A stretch of 64,000 nt of DNA from an uncultured Mobiluncus sp. (GCF_947087965.1 NZ_CAMUES010000005.1:138473-202472), one strand, 5' to 3'; positions 42,705 through 52,453 are shown, counted from the stretch's first letter. Notes: generated by a model not told the origin, from the sequence alone. Made by a program: numbers and translations.

Positions 42705-43972
42705 ATGAAACGTTTACCTGGTTTTAAACTTACTCTGCTGTCTGTGTTGGCGGTTTTTGTCGTGTCTGGGGGGGGCTTGCCACCGTCGCTGCTTGGCAGG
42801 ATAGTCTCACAATCGGTGATGTGACTGTCACGTCGGGGGAGGGCTGGAAACCGTTAAAGTTTATACAGGTGGATGGTGGGCGTGGCTCGTCTGGTGGTTT
42901 GGACGAGGACGGGAACTTTTGGGGCTGGGGTGGTGAAGAATGTGGGAATGCTTTCGTAGGTTCTTATTCTTCTAAGGTAAGGGGTGTTCCTGTCGGGTTC
43001 CGGGTTGCTCAGGTCGGTGTTGAGGAATCGAACACGGTTCTGTTGGATGATGCGGGGCAGGCTTGGATGTGTGGGTCGTCTAGGTATGGTTCTCTCGGCG
43101 ACGGCAAAGAAGTACAAGACAGTAGCGAGGTCCATGCTCCGGTGGTGAAGGTTGTTGGTGGACACAAATTTATTCAGGTCGCGGCAGGCAGCGAACGTAC
43201 CTTCGCGATCGACGAGAACCGTAAACTGTGGGGGTGGGGATCAACTTACGGGGGCCGTCTCGGCACAGACTGCCCAAACCAGCCAGGCAGAAACACCGGG
43301 TGTTCCACGCCGGTACAGATACCGATAAAAAACCGGGCCGGCATCGAAGCCAATATCGTAAAAATTTTTACCGGACCCGACCGTGCGTTCGCTATTGATG
43401 AGGACGGTAACCTATACGGCTGGGGCTGGAACCTATCCAAAGCCATCACCGGCACCACCGACCGTGACATCTATCAGCCGCTACTACTCGACGACACCGG
43501 AAAATATGTTGAAGTCGCAACCGGGGAAGAGCACACGGTCGCTATCGACAAGCAAGGAAACCTATGGGGATGGGGATACAACCGGGACGGCCAGTTAGGG
43601 CTCGGCGACCCGAACAAAACCGGCATCTACACCTATACTCAACCTACCCGGATAAATGATGGACGCACCTACACCCATGTTACTGCCGGACGCGACTACA
43701 CCCTCGCGATCAGCCGCGACGGCAACACTTACGCATTCGGCAGAAACGATAACGGACAGTTAGGGGTAGGAGACAAAACCAACCGATACACCCCCACTTT
43801 AGTTTCAGGTGGGCACAAGTTTACCCAGCTGGCGGCAGGAGAATTCAACAGTCTAGCCATCGACACTACCGGGCAGGTTTGGACATGGGGGTCTGGTAGC
43901 GCGATAGGCATCGGAACAGACCAGACTAACGCGCGATGGTTAGAACCTCATAAACCTGCCGTCAAAAAATAA
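42705..43972 (+). CDS. RCC1-repeat secreted protein, frameshifted in a poly-G tract (OFF)
   Basis: The N-terminus MKRLPGFKLTLLSVLAVFVV is nearly the same as in two paralogs at 49.2 and 52.5 kb, but the tract after SG has 8 G instead of 9. In the present frame translation stops after 39 codons (TGA at 42822). Adding one G restores a 422-aa protein: a SipW-type signal (GGLATVAAWQDSLTIGD), then about seven RCC1 units (KFIQVAAGSERTFAIDE, LWGWGSTYGGRLG). Unrestored, only the part downstream from GTG 42821 could be made, without a signal. The length of the tract suggests slippage rather than decay. Confidence 0.8.
42768..42775 (+). repeat. G8 homopolymer, OFF state
   Basis: Eight G within codons 22-24 of the signal peptide; the two paralogs have nine at the same codons. 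Confidence 0.9.
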
Positions 43973-45189
43973 GGCTACCCCCACACCACGATAAGGGGGG
44001 CACAAAAATGTTTAGAGCAGCCCGTGAGGGGTGCGCCACCGCCAGCCGCTAGGCCCAACAGTAGCAACGACCTAAGAAAGTATAGGGGTTGATTAATTGA
44101 ATTAATTGATTGGGTTGGTTGAATTAACCAATTGGGTTGGGTTGGGTTGGACTTGTCGGTTTTTTTTTGGCTGGTTGGTTGGTTGTGTTGGGGGTTTCTT
44201 TTAGTTTTCGTTTCGTTTTTTCTCTGTTTGTTTTGTTGGGGGGTGGGGGTGTGTTGTGGCTGCCCCCCGTGTGTGTTTTGTGTCCTTCTTTTTTTGTTGT
44301 TTGCTGTGTGCCTGTCGGCGGCGTGCCGGGCGGGTCGGTAATGTTGTTGCGTGTCCTTGATGGGGTGTCGTAGCGTGTTCGGTGAGTGTTCGTGTCTGTG
44401 GTGTGTGTTTGTGGCAAGGCTATTTTTTGTGCGACAGGGGGCTAGTGTTTTTGGTTGCGTGGACCAGTCATTTTGTGGCGTGCATGTTGGTGGTGACAGT
44501 TTTTTGTTGGTGCTGTTTTGGTAGGGGCTAATGTGTGCCAGTCGTGTCGGGGTGTTGAACATTTTTCGTTATTGCTGTTTTGATGTTTTGGGGTTGGTGA
44601 CGTGAAATGTTGTCGTGTTGTTGGTGTGCGGGGCTCGTGAGGGGGTGGCTTTGTGAAACCTACACGGCTCAACATGGTTATAAGTGTAGGTTGAACATTA
44701 TATGCCGGCCCCCTTTCTGCGTGCTTTCGCCACCCTAACGAGCATCGTCAACATTTTTACGTCACCTATCCTTGTATCGGAAAAAACGGTAAACGAAAAC
44801 GTTCAGCATCCTCGTCATGTTTATTTGGCGCACGTCTAGCCCCCCTTTGCCGAAACTTTCTGCGCCTACACAAAATTGTTGCCACCAACTGTCCACAAAT
44901 GTTGGTCCCGTGCCAAAACACTCTGTCTTTCTTGTCACACAAATAGCCTTGTCGCAAACACACGCCTTGGTTGTAGTAATGTTTTCTTTTCTTGTGTCTG
45001 TCTTATTCTGCCGCACCCCTTGTATCTTTCCTGTCTCCATTCACATATCCAACAACACGAACCTAGCCCCCCACATTTAGCCAAAATATCGGTAAACAAC
45101 ACGATTACCTTTACGAAAAACTAGCCCCTAACCTGTAACGTTAGCCTCCCCCTCTCCTGGTGGGTGGGGGTGGTTTTTTGTTTGTTGGG
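43973..45189. other. 1.2-kb non-coding G/T-rich region
   Basis: Begins with AT-rich repeats around 44090-44155 (GATTAATTGAATTAATTGAT and GGTTGGTT blocks), continues with extreme plus-strand G/T bias to 44640, then a hairpin at 44657-44692. No convincing gene on either strand. It stands upstream of the coupling-protein operon, a usual place for oriT, but no nic site is recognisable. Confidence 0.45.
44657..44692. repeat. 9-bp inverted repeat
   Basis: AACCTACAC and GTGTAGGTT separated by 18 nt, flanked outside by GGGGG and CCCCC blocks that could extend the structure. Confidence 0.6.
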
Positions 45190-45201
45190 TTTGTGTGCGG
45201 G
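45190..45201 (-). promoter_or_regulatory. CACAC-motif copy pointing into the non-coding region
   Basis: CCCGCACACAAA, minus strand. No convincing gene follows, so it may drive a non-coding RNA or be a remnant. Divergent with the motif at 45256. Confidence 0.35.
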
Positions 45202-45255
45202 GTTTTTTGCTTGTTTTTGTGGCTGTTTTTGGGGGGTTTTTGGGGTGGTTTTTTG

Positions 45256-45267
45256 CCCGCACACAAT
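45256..45267 (+). promoter_or_regulatory. CACAC-motif promoter candidate of the transfer operon
   Basis: CCCGCACACAAT, 45 nt before TTG 45313; a short leader with AGGGG follows. Confidence 0.5.
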
Positions 45268-45312
45268 AGCAGGGTGATTTCGTTTTGTTGCCTATAGTGT
45301 TAGGGGTTTGTT

Positions 45313-47826
45313 TTGGTTGCGAAGAATCTTAACGTGTTTAGGTTGGTGCGTTCTGGTGGTTTGCCGGAGCCGGGGGTGATGGTGGGGCGTGCTGCGTCTG
45401 GGGCGTCTATGTTGGTGTCTGGGGGTAGGGCTGTTTCTCTGTTTGTGGTTAGGGAGCGGGGGGTGGTGTCTGGTTTTGTTTGTGTGCCTGGTGGGGGTCG
45501 GGTTGATGAGGGTGTGCAGGTGTTTGCGTCTAGTGTTGGGGCGAAGGCGGTGCGTGTTGAGCATGGTGTGTTGCCGGTGTTGGTTTCGTCTGGTGAGATT
45601 GGGGTGTTGAGGTTTGATGGGTTTGATGATTCTAAGGCGGGTGTGGTTCAGGCTGGGGCGGATTTTTCTTCTGTGGCGCAGGTGTTGGGGTCTTCGTTGG
45701 GTGAGGGGGATTGGTTTGGGGTGGTGTTTAGGGGTGCGTCTAAGGTTTTGGGTGAGCGTAGGGCTTGGGGTAGGTGGTTGGATTCTCGGCAGCGTAGCGA
45801 TTTGGGGCGGGTGATGTTGGGTGGTTCTCATGCGACTCGTCAGTCGGTGCCGGTGGTGTGTTCGTTTTTTGCGGGGTCGGTTCGTGGTGGGGTGACGGGT
45901 GCCCTGTTGGAGGGTGTGGTGTCTGGTTTGCCGGGGTGGGATGTGTCGGTGTCTGCTGCCCGTGTGGGTCGGTTGGGTGCGGGTTTGGTGGGGTTGGTTC
46001 CTGTGGTGTTGGGTGGGTTGGTGGCGTGGTGGCCGGTGTTGGTGGATCAGGTTTTTGGGGCGGGGTCGGCTGCCGAGTTGGCGGGTGTGAGGTTTGTGGC
46101 TTATTGGGGTGGCTGGTTTGCTAATGCGGTTTTTGGTTTGGGTGTGTTTTTGGGTTTGTTGTGGTGGCTGTTGTTGTGGCGTGGGGTGGGGGTGTGTTTG
46201 CGTAACCGTGTGGTGGGTTGGTTGTCGGGTTGGATGTTTGGTGTGCCGCCGGTGAAGTTGTTTAAGCGTCGTGGTGGGGTGCGTGGTGGTGTGGAGACGG
46301 TGGTGTCTGGTCGGGATGCGGATTATCCTTTAGCCAGGCGTTGTTTTATGGCGGCTCCGCATCAGTTGGCGGCGTTGGTTGCTCCGCAGGCGGGTGCGTT
46401 GTCGGGTGAGGGTGTGGTGGCGTCGCGGGTGGTGCCGCGTGGTTTGCGTGAAGCGTCGGGGGCGTTGGTGGGTTCTGGTGAGGGTGGTGTGGTGCGTTTG
46501 TCGTGGCCGGATGTTGGTTTGGGTGTGGCTGTGGTTGGTGTGCCTGGGTCTGGTAAGTCTGTACTGTTGCAGCATTTGTGGGGGGCGGAGTGTTTCGAGA
46601 AGCAGCGGCCGTCGGGTGCGTCGGGTGCGCCGGGGGCTCATAATGCGTTGATTGGTTTTGATGTGAAGGATGAGTCTGCTGGGGAGTATGTGGATTGGTC
46701 TAGGACGGCTGGCCGGTTTTGTTTGCGTGTCGATTTTGCTTGCCCTAACGGGTCGCAGATTGATTTTTTTGGTGGCCTTCCGGCGGGGACGGATAAGGCT
46801 GCGTTTGTGACTGATGGGTTTGCGTATGCGTTTGGTGGTGAGGAGTGGACGGCGTCTAAGGAAGCGTTGGGGATGGTGTTCGCTGGCGGTCTGTGTCTTT
46901 CTCGTGAGGATGGTTTGGCAGTGTCGGGCTTGCCGGGGTGTGAGGGTGTGAATCCTGATGGGTCGTTTGTGCATTTTGCTCACGTGTTGTTGGGTGGGTT
47001 TGGTGATGTGGCTGCGCGTGCCCTGTTTGACCGGTTGGTGTTGCGGGCTGGTGTTGATGAGGGGGCGGGGCGTGCGGTGGCTCGTTTGCGTCCGGTGTTT
47101 GATAGGCAGCCTCGTGAACGTGCCGCGTTTTTTCAGGCTCCTCGGAATAAGTTGGATGTGTTGCGTGGCTGTGATTGGGTTTTTAAACCTCGGGTTGGTG
47201 TGGAGGATGTGGTGAATCCTGGGTTGCGGGTGGTGTTTCCTGACTGGTCTAGGGTGGTGTGTGGTTTTGGTGATGTGGTGGTGATGTCTGGGGCTACGTC
47301 TAGGGGTGAGGTGTTGAATGAGTCTGCGGAAAGAATTTTGTCGGCGTTGGCGTTTTATTCTTTGCGGGAGACGATACAGCGGGAGTGTATTGGTTGGGAT
47401 AGGCAGGGTCGTCATGTGTCGTTGTTTGTGGATGAGTTGTCGTTGGTGGCGGCGGCTGGTGGTTCGCAGGTGGTGGGTTGGTTTAGGGATCGGGGCCGGT
47501 CGTTTGGGGTGCGTCCGTTTTTTGGTACCCAGTATTTGGAGCAGTTGGAGCCGGAGTTGGCGCGTACTGTGATGACGTTCCCTAACCTGTTTGCTTTCAA
47601 ACAAGGTGCGGCGGTGTTGGCTGATGGTTTGGCTCGTGAACTGTCGGGGGATGGGTCTGATTTTGGTGGCCCGGATTTGTTGAACCTGCCGTTGTATGAG
47701 GCGGTGTTGCGTGCGGATGTGGGGGGTAGGCGTCAGCCTGCGGTGCCGTTGCGGGTGGTGTATTTTTCGGAGCGTAAGGCCGAGTATGGGCGTGTGTTAC
47801 GCACTACTGGGGGTGGTTTAGAGTGA
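45313..47826 (+). CDS. VirD4/TraG-type conjugative coupling ATPase
   Basis: 837 aa. Two or three membrane helices lie between about 220 and 310, followed by a cytoplasmic AAA domain with Walker A VGVPGSGKSVLLQ at about 408 and Walker B HVSLFVDELSL at about 703, then FFGTQYLEQLEPELARTVM. This is the type IV coupling layout: it would bring the relaxosome and co-transferred proteins to the secretion channel. The start is TTG 45313 with AGGGG upstream. It overlaps the next gene by 4 bp (GTGA). Best direct evidence that the element is conjugative or mobilisable. Confidence 0.82.
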   Translation: MVAKNLNVFRLVRSGGLPEPGVMVGRAASGASMLVSGGRAVSLFVVRERGVVSGFVCVPGGGRVDEGVQVFASSVGAKAVRVEHGVLPVLVSSGEIGVLRFDGFDDSKAGVVQAGADFSSVAQVLGSSLGEGDWFGVVFRGASKVLGERRAWGRWLDSRQRSDLGRVMLGGSHATRQSVPVVCSFFAGSVRGGVTGALLEGVVSGLPGWDVSVSAARVGRLGAGLVGLVPVVLGGLVAWWPVLVDQVFGAGSAAELAGVRFVAYWGGWFANAVFGLGVFLGLLWWLLLWRGVGVCLRNRVVGWLSGWMFGVPPVKLFKRRGGVRGGVETVVSGRDADYPLARRCFMAAPHQLAALVAPQAGALSGEGVVASRVVPRGLREASGALVGSGEGGVVRLSWPDVGLGVAVVGVPGSGKSVLLQHLWGAECFEKQRPSGASGAPGAHNALIGFDVKDESAGEYVDWSRTAGRFCLRVDFACPNGSQIDFFGGLPAGTDKAAFVTDGFAYAFGGEEWTASKEALGMVFAGGLCLSREDGLAVSGLPGCEGVNPDGSFVHFAHVLLGGFGDVAARALFDRLVLRAGVDEGAGRAVARLRPVFDRQPRERAAFFQAPRNKLDVLRGCDWVFKPRVGVEDVVNPGLRVVFPDWSRVVCGFGDVVVMSGATSRGEVLNESAERILSALAFYSLRETIQRECIGWDRQGRHVSLFVDELSLVAAAGGSQVVGWFRDRGRSFGVRPFFGTQYLEQLEPELARTVMTFPNLFAFKQGAAVLADGLARELSGDGSDFGGPDLLNLPLYEAVLRADVGGRRQPAVPLRVVYFSERKAEYGRVLRTTGGGLE

Positions 47827-48074
47827 GTGGACGGTTGAAGTGTTTGGGTCGTGTTGAGGACAGGTTGCAGGATGTGTCCGCGGTGGTGTTGATGGTGTTT
47901 TCTCTACTGGTTGTGTTGGGGTTGGATGTGTTTTTGGTGTGGTGTGCGTTGGGGGGTTTTTGGTGGGTGTGGCCGATGTTGGGGGTGTTGTTTTGGGTGG
48001 AGGTCTTGTTTGGGTTTTCGTTGTTGGTGGGCTGGTTGCAGCATCGTGCCGACGATAATAGTGAAGACATGTAA
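47823..48074 (+). CDS. 83-aa two-helix membrane protein of the transfer operon
   Basis: Starts at GTG 47823 overlapping the coupling-protein stop. Two hydrophobic segments (about 20-40 and 47-70). Tight coupling suggests it assists the coupling protein in the membrane. No family recognised. Confidence 0.7.
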   Translation: MSGRLKCLGRVEDRLQDVSAVVLMVFSLLVVLGLDVFLVWCALGGFWWVWPMLGVLFWVEVLFGFSLLVGWLQHRADDNSEDM

Positions 48075-48082
48075 GGGGGTGT

Positions 48083-49219
48083 GTGGTTGTGTTGTTGTCT
48101 GATTTGTCTGGTGGGGCTGGTGTGAGGTTTGACCCGTTTTATGGGGGCATGTTTGGGGATTCGTCTCGTTTTTTGTGGGCGTCTTATAGCCAAGTGGTGG
48201 AGGCTGATGGTGTTGGCTTGGTGGGGTTGCCGGCTAGTTTTAGGGTTGAGGATGATTTGTTGGTGGGGTTGTTGTCTGGTGGGTTGCGTGGTCGGGTGTT
48301 GCGTGTGTTGGGTTTGGTGGTGCAGTGGCGGACTTTGAGTGTGGAGCAGTTGGCCGACTGGTTGGGGGTCGAGTCGGGTAGGGTGTGGCGGTGTGTTTTG
48401 GCGCTGTGGGGTTTTGGTTTGGTTGAGTTGGGGTTTGCGTCTAACGGCCTGCGTCTGTCTAAAGAACGTAGGGGTGTGTTGGTGCGGTGTTTGCGTAATA
48501 GTAGGGCGTGGGGTGAGTTGCGTTGGTTGCTGTCGTATGGGGAGTGGTTGAGCGTGTGTGGTGGGGTGGGGGGTGTGGGTGGTGGTCATTATGATCGGCA
48601 TAATGTTTTGATGTCGGAGTTGACGTTGCGGGTGCGGGAGAATATGGGTGGGGAGGTTGGTTTGGTGTTGGGTGAGCCGTTGGCGACTATGGATTTGCTG
48701 TTTGGGTCGGGGTTGGGGTTGCCTGCGCGTTTGGATGGTCGTGGTGTGCCGGTGGTGGATTCTCGTCGGGCTGATGGGGTGTGGGTGCGTGGGGATGGTT
48801 TGCGGGTGGTGGTGGAGTTTACGGTGCGGGATTCTCCGTCGTTGTCGGGTAAGTTGCGTCGTTGGTTGAATTATTTGGGGTCGTTTCCTTTGGAGCGGTG
48901 TGGGGTGGTTTTGTTGGTGGTGTGTGCTTGTCGTGAGGTGGGTGAGGGTGAGCGGGTGCGGCATCATGTGTCGTCGTTGTTTGAGGGGTTTCCTGAGTAT
49001 GCGTGGCGGGGGCGGGTGTTTTTTGTGGATTGGGCGGATTGGTTTCCGGGTCCTGGTCGGGTTGATGGGGGCCGGTTTTTTGATGGGCGCGTGTTGGGGG
49101 CTGATTCTGGTTTTGGTTGGGGGTCTGAGGTGTGTTTGTGGGGCGAGGATGGTTTGGGGTTTGGGGCGGGGTTTGATGCTGGTGCGGTGTTGGCGAATGG
49201 GCGTGCCGTGGGTTGGTGA
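48083..49219 (+). CDS. replication-relaxation family protein
   Basis: 378 aa. A winged-helix region at about 75-130 (QWRTLSVEQLADWLGV, VWRCVLALWGFGLVE) is followed by a domain with SRRADGVWV, VVVEFTV and LSGKLRRWLNYL, the Asp-Glu-Lys spacing typical of the Replic_Relax/PD-(D/E)xK-like proteins of actinobacterial plasmids and ICEs, often encoded next to the coupling ATPase. It probably binds oriT or acts in DNA processing for transfer. GTG 48083 follows GGGGG; spacing from the previous gene is 8 bp. Confidence 0.7.
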   Translation: MVVLLSDLSGGAGVRFDPFYGGMFGDSSRFLWASYSQVVEADGVGLVGLPASFRVEDDLLVGLLSGGLRGRVLRVLGLVVQWRTLSVEQLADWLGVESGRVWRCVLALWGFGLVELGFASNGLRLSKERRGVLVRCLRNSRAWGELRWLLSYGEWLSVCGGVGGVGGGHYDRHNVLMSELTLRVRENMGGEVGLVLGEPLATMDLLFGSGLGLPARLDGRGVPVVDSRRADGVWVRGDGLRVVVEFTVRDSPSLSGKLRRWLNYLGSFPLERCGVVLLVVCACREVGEGERVRHHVSSLFEGFPEYAWRGRVFFVDWADWFPGPGRVDGGRFFDGRVLGADSGFGWGSEVCLWGEDGLGFGAGFDAGAVLANGRAVGW

Positions 49220-49245
49220 GGGTGGTTACCAGGTTGGTGTTGGGG

Positions 49246-50478
49246 TTATTGTGCTAGTACTTTGACGGGTTCGCGCCTACTGGTGGTTGTTCCGTCGCCG
49301 AGTTGTCCTGCTTGATTGTCGCCCCATGCCCAGGCTTGCCCAGTAACGTCTAAGGCTACCGTGTATTGGTCGGCTGCCACTATTTGGACGAATTTGTGAC
49401 CGCCTCTGACTTTATTCGGAGTATCGTTGCGGTACCCGCTATCATAACCGATACCGATTTCCCCAGCGTCGTTACTACCCCATGCCCAGGCATCACCGTT
49501 AGTGTCTAGGGCGACCGTATGCCCATAGCTTGCCGATATTTGTTTAAATTCGTGCCCGCCTTTGACTTTATGCGGGATTGGAGTGGCCCCATTGGGGGTA
49601 CCGATTCCCAGCTTATCTCCGTAGTTGTCTCCCCAAGCCCAGGCGTCACCGTCAGTATCTATAGCTACCACCGGTCCGTACGCAGCGAAATCGCCGGCTG
49701 TTGATATTTGTTTGAATTTGTGCCCACCCGAAACTTTTACAGGGGTGTGTCTATCGGTGGTTGTTCCGTCCCCAAGCTGCCCTGTCTCGTTGTTGCCCCA
49801 CGCCCAAGCATCGCCGTCGGTGTCTATTGCGAGCGTCCAGCCGGCCCCCGCTGTTACTTGAGTAAATTTGTGTCCGTCTGCGACCTTAATCGGGGTAAGT
49901 TCTCGACCGTTGGCTTTCCCGTTCCCGAGCCGACCGTATCCGTTGGCGCCCCACGCCCAGGCTTGCCCATCGGTGTCTATAGCGACTACGTGATAGGCAC
50001 CTATCGATATTTGGGTAAACTTGTGTCCGTCTGCTACTTTCACGGGAGTGTTTCGATTTGTGGTGGTGCCGTCGCCGAGTTGGGCAAAGTAGTTGTTGCC
50101 CCACGCCCAAGCACCATCGTTTTTGTCTATAGCGAATGCGAGCGCCCCTCTTGTAAAGATTTGTTTAAACTTGTGTTCGCCTACGATTTTTTGCGGGACA
50201 AGAATCTTTTTATCGGCTAGCCCTACTCCTAGGTAGCCGGAGTAGTTATTACCCCATCCCCAGGCTTGTCCGGTAGTATCTATGGCGTAAGTTATATGTC
50301 GTTCTGCCGCTATTTGGGTGAATTTGTGGCCGCCCCAGCCGTCTCCTGATGTTATGGTCGCGTCACCTACCGTAAGCGTGTCTTGCCATGCGGTGACGGT
50401 TGCAAGCCCCCCCCCAGACACGACAAAAACTGCCAACACGGACAGCAGAGTAAGTTTCAGGCCGGATAGGTGTTTCAT
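49246..50478 (-). CDS. RCC1-repeat secreted protein with SipW-type signal (ON)
   Basis: 410 aa: MKHLSGLKLTLLSVLAVFVV, then an in-frame 9-G tract, then GLATVTAWQDTLTVGDATIT, which has the pattern of SipW-dependent signal peptides, then seven RCC1 units of about 50 residues (GGHKFTQI, AIDTDGDAWAWGxN, GQLGDGT). RCC1 units form a seven-bladed beta-propeller, usually for protein or DNA contacts; on the outside it is probably an adhesin or decoy. There is no wall anchor. ATG 50478 is 8 nt from the promoter hexamer. Confidence 0.85.
   Translation of the reverse strand: MKHLSGLKLTLLSVLAVFVVSGGGLATVTAWQDTLTVGDATITSGDGWGGHKFTQIAAERHITYAIDTTGQAWGWGNNYSGYLGVGLADKKILVPQKIVGEHKFKQIFTRGALAFAIDKNDGAWAWGNNYFAQLGDGTTTNRNTPVKVADGHKFTQISIGAYHVVAIDTDGQAWAWGANGYGRLGNGKANGRELTPIKVADGHKFTQVTAGAGWTLAIDTDGDAWAWGNNETGQLGDGTTTDRHTPVKVSGGHKFKQISTAGDFAAYGPVVAIDTDGDAWAWGDNYGDKLGIGTPNGATPIPHKVKGGHEFKQISASYGHTVALDTNGDAWAWGSNDAGEIGIGYDSGYRNDTPNKVRGGHKFVQIVAADQYTVALDVTGQAWAWGDNQAGQLGDGTTTSRREPVKVLAQ
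50407..50415 (-). repeat. G9 homopolymer in an RCC1 signal peptide, ON state
   Basis: Nine G (C on the plus strand) keep the signal peptide in frame with the RCC1 repeats. Confidence 0.9.
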
Positions 50479-50486
50479 GTTTGGTT

Positions 50487-50498
50487 GTCGTGTGCGGG
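50487..50498 (-). promoter_or_regulatory. leaderless promoter candidate of the RCC1 gene
   Basis: CCCGCACACGAC; hexamer CACGAC is 8 nt from ATG 50478. Confidence 0.55.
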
Positions 50499-50691
50499 GG
50501 TCGCCCCTCAACCAACGGTTTGTGTTAACAATTATGGGGTTGTGGGTAGGGGTGGTGTTCCTATAGGTGCAGGGTAGAGGGTTTTGCCCGGAATGTTTAG
50601 GGAAAACCATAGTTTTGTCCAACAGTCTGGGCGACAATGGTGGTGCGGTGTCACATGGACGAGACACCCCAACAATGTTGTTCCATATTTT

Positions 50692-50703
50692 CCCCCACAC
50701 GGT
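50692..50703 (+). promoter_or_regulatory. CACAC-motif promoter candidate of the CWB2 gene
   Basis: CCCCCACACGGT, 63 nt before ATG 50767; divergent from the RCC1 promoter 195 bp away. Confidence 0.5.
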
Positions 50704-50766
50704 AGAGGGTGTAAGAAACAACAAATACGACCCTACGGGGTTGTGAGTCTCAAGGAGTTGAGAAAA

Positions 50767-52374
50767 ATGAACAGGAAGTTCGTGGTTGCGGCTGCTGGTT
50801 GTGTGGCGGCTTTAGTGTTTAGCGGTGTCCCGGCATGGGCTGGAGGGCAGGATTCTTCTAGTAACCAGTTTGCTGGGGCTGTTACTGAGCGTATTGATGG
50901 TAAAGACCGTATCGACACCAATATGAAGGTAGTGGCTGAACAGCATCCTGGTCTTACTAAGCCGTATCATGCTTATTTGGCTCGTGCCGATTTGGGTTTT
51001 GATGCTTTGTCGGCTAGTCCTTTAACTTTTAAAGGGCCGGTTATTTTGGTAGATACCCATGCTGATCCGAAAACTGTGACGGCTAACCAGCTGGATCCGT
51101 TAGGGATTCATGAGGTCACTATTGTTGGTGGGCCTGGGGCTGTGCCTGACAAGTTTGTGAATGGTTTGGGTGTGAAGGTTCGGGAGCGTATTTGGGGTCC
51201 GGATCGCTATGGGACTAATTTGGCTGCCGCGAAGCAGGCTTTTCCTGATCCTCAAACGATTTTCATGATTAGGGGTAATGGTGCTGGTGATGGTGAGGCG
51301 GCGTTGGCTGCTTCTTTGACTAAGTTTGGGCCGGTGTTGTTTGTGGGGCCGCGTGGCTGTAATGCTGAGCAGAAGGCTTGGGTTGAGTCGAATCCTCATG
51401 CGACTGTTTCGATTATTGGTAACGCTCCTGATTATCCTGCGAAGGCTGGGCAGCGTCGGATTAGTCGGATTGGTTTTTCTCAGACTCCTGAGCGGGTGTC
51501 TGCTTTGGTGGCTAAGCAGACGTTCCCGTCTGGTAATCCTAAGATGTATATTGCTCGGTCGGATACGTTGGCTGATGCTATTGCGGCGGCGAATATTATT
51601 TATGATGGGCCTGTTGTTTTGGTGAATCCGGCTGGTTTTCCTGCTGATGCTTTGTTGGCGGCTAAGGATTTGCGTGCTACGACTGTGGTTGCGTTGGGTG
51701 GTGAGGCTGCTATTCCTGAGTCTGTGTTGTCGTTGTTTAGGGTGAAGTCTGGGGTGAAGCCGGTTCCGGGGTCTGGTGGGAATCCTGGGGCGAATCCTGG
51801 GGCTACACCTAACGCTAATGGTGGGAAAGTCTGGAACAATACAGACCCCCTAAAACGTTCCATGTTTATCAAAGATAATCCTGGTTGGGAGGAGCCGACC
51901 CAATACACTCCGGCACTTGACAAAGGACTTGTTCATGGTTGGAAGATGTTGAAGGGGACTGTTGCGACCCCGGTTCACGACCCGGCTTTGGATAAGGTTG
52001 CTGAGTCTGGTTCTGGTTCTGCGGGTATGCTGACTATTGTGCCGAAGGGTGACCCCTATGATACTCCTGCGTTGCCTATGCTTGGGCCTGGGCTTACTGA
52101 TCAGTGGAAGGATCCTCTGTTCGGGTGCCAGCCTGGCGATATTGCCCGCACCGCTGTCGGGGACTATGTGATCACTAAGGTTACTTATGGGCGGTATGTT
52201 TCTGGCGTGAAGGCGATACAGCAGTATATTGGCGGCGAATACAACATGATCGGGGTTAGCCCGGTTTGGGTTGTGAAAGTCGAAGGCACCCTGGTTGGTG
52301 GTAATGGTCAGGAGCAGATGATTGATGCTTCTGGGGTTACTGTGTTGGTTCGTGACGGCAAACCCGTAGAGTAA
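50767..52374 (+). CDS. secreted cell-wall-binding repeat 2 (CWB2) protein
   Basis: 535 aa. The signal peptide ends near VPAWAGG. Three CWB2 units follow (ERIDGKDRIDTNMKVV; ERIWGPDRYGTNLAAA; RISRIGFSQTPERVSALVAK), each ending in a VTIVGGPGAVPD-like strand; three such units bind anionic wall polymers non-covalently. After a Gly/Asn/Pro linker, the C-terminal 180 residues form an unrecognised domain, perhaps a cargo. ATG 50767 follows AAGGAG. It ends before a 21-bp palindrome shared with the convergent RCC1 gene. Confidence 0.88.
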   Translation: MNRKFVVAAAGCVAALVFSGVPAWAGGQDSSSNQFAGAVTERIDGKDRIDTNMKVVAEQHPGLTKPYHAYLARADLGFDALSASPLTFKGPVILVDTHADPKTVTANQLDPLGIHEVTIVGGPGAVPDKFVNGLGVKVRERIWGPDRYGTNLAAAKQAFPDPQTIFMIRGNGAGDGEAALAASLTKFGPVLFVGPRGCNAEQKAWVESNPHATVSIIGNAPDYPAKAGQRRISRIGFSQTPERVSALVAKQTFPSGNPKMYIARSDTLADAIAAANIIYDGPVVLVNPAGFPADALLAAKDLRATTVVALGGEAAIPESVLSLFRVKSGVKPVPGSGGNPGANPGATPNANGGKVWNNTDPLKRSMFIKDNPGWEEPTQYTPALDKGLVHGWKMLKGTVATPVHDPALDKVAESGSGSAGMLTIVPKGDPYDTPALPMLGPGLTDQWKDPLFGCQPGDIARTAVGDYVITKVTYGRYVSGVKAIQQYIGGEYNMIGVSPVWVVKVEGTLVGGNGQEQMIDASGVTVLVRDGKPVE

Positions 52375-52400
52375 GAAAACGGCTCGAACACAACCATCTA

Positions 52401-52453
52401 CTTACCACTTAACATAACACTTGGGGAAGTTGAGTGTTATGTTAAGTGGTAAG
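52401..52453. terminator. 21-bp perfect inverted repeat between convergent genes
   Basis: Arms at 52401-52421 and 52433-52453 (beginning CTTACCACTTAACATAACAC) with an 11-nt loop. The position between convergent stops fits a bidirectional terminator, though there is no long T-run. Confidence 0.65.

Noticed and set aside
44090..44155. possible telomere- or CRISPR-like GGTTGGTT/AATTAATTG repeats
   Set aside because: Irregular short repeats without spacers of constant length; no cas genes in the window.
44762..45040. 92-codon minus-strand ORF downstream of a CACAC motif
   Set aside because: Low similarity to anything recognisable and a leader of about 150 nt; kept only as a possible target of the motif at 45190.
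46330..48967. long minus-strand ORFs over the transfer operon
   Set aside because: His/Arg/Thr-rich shadows caused by G/T-rich coding; the plus-strand genes have Walker motifs.
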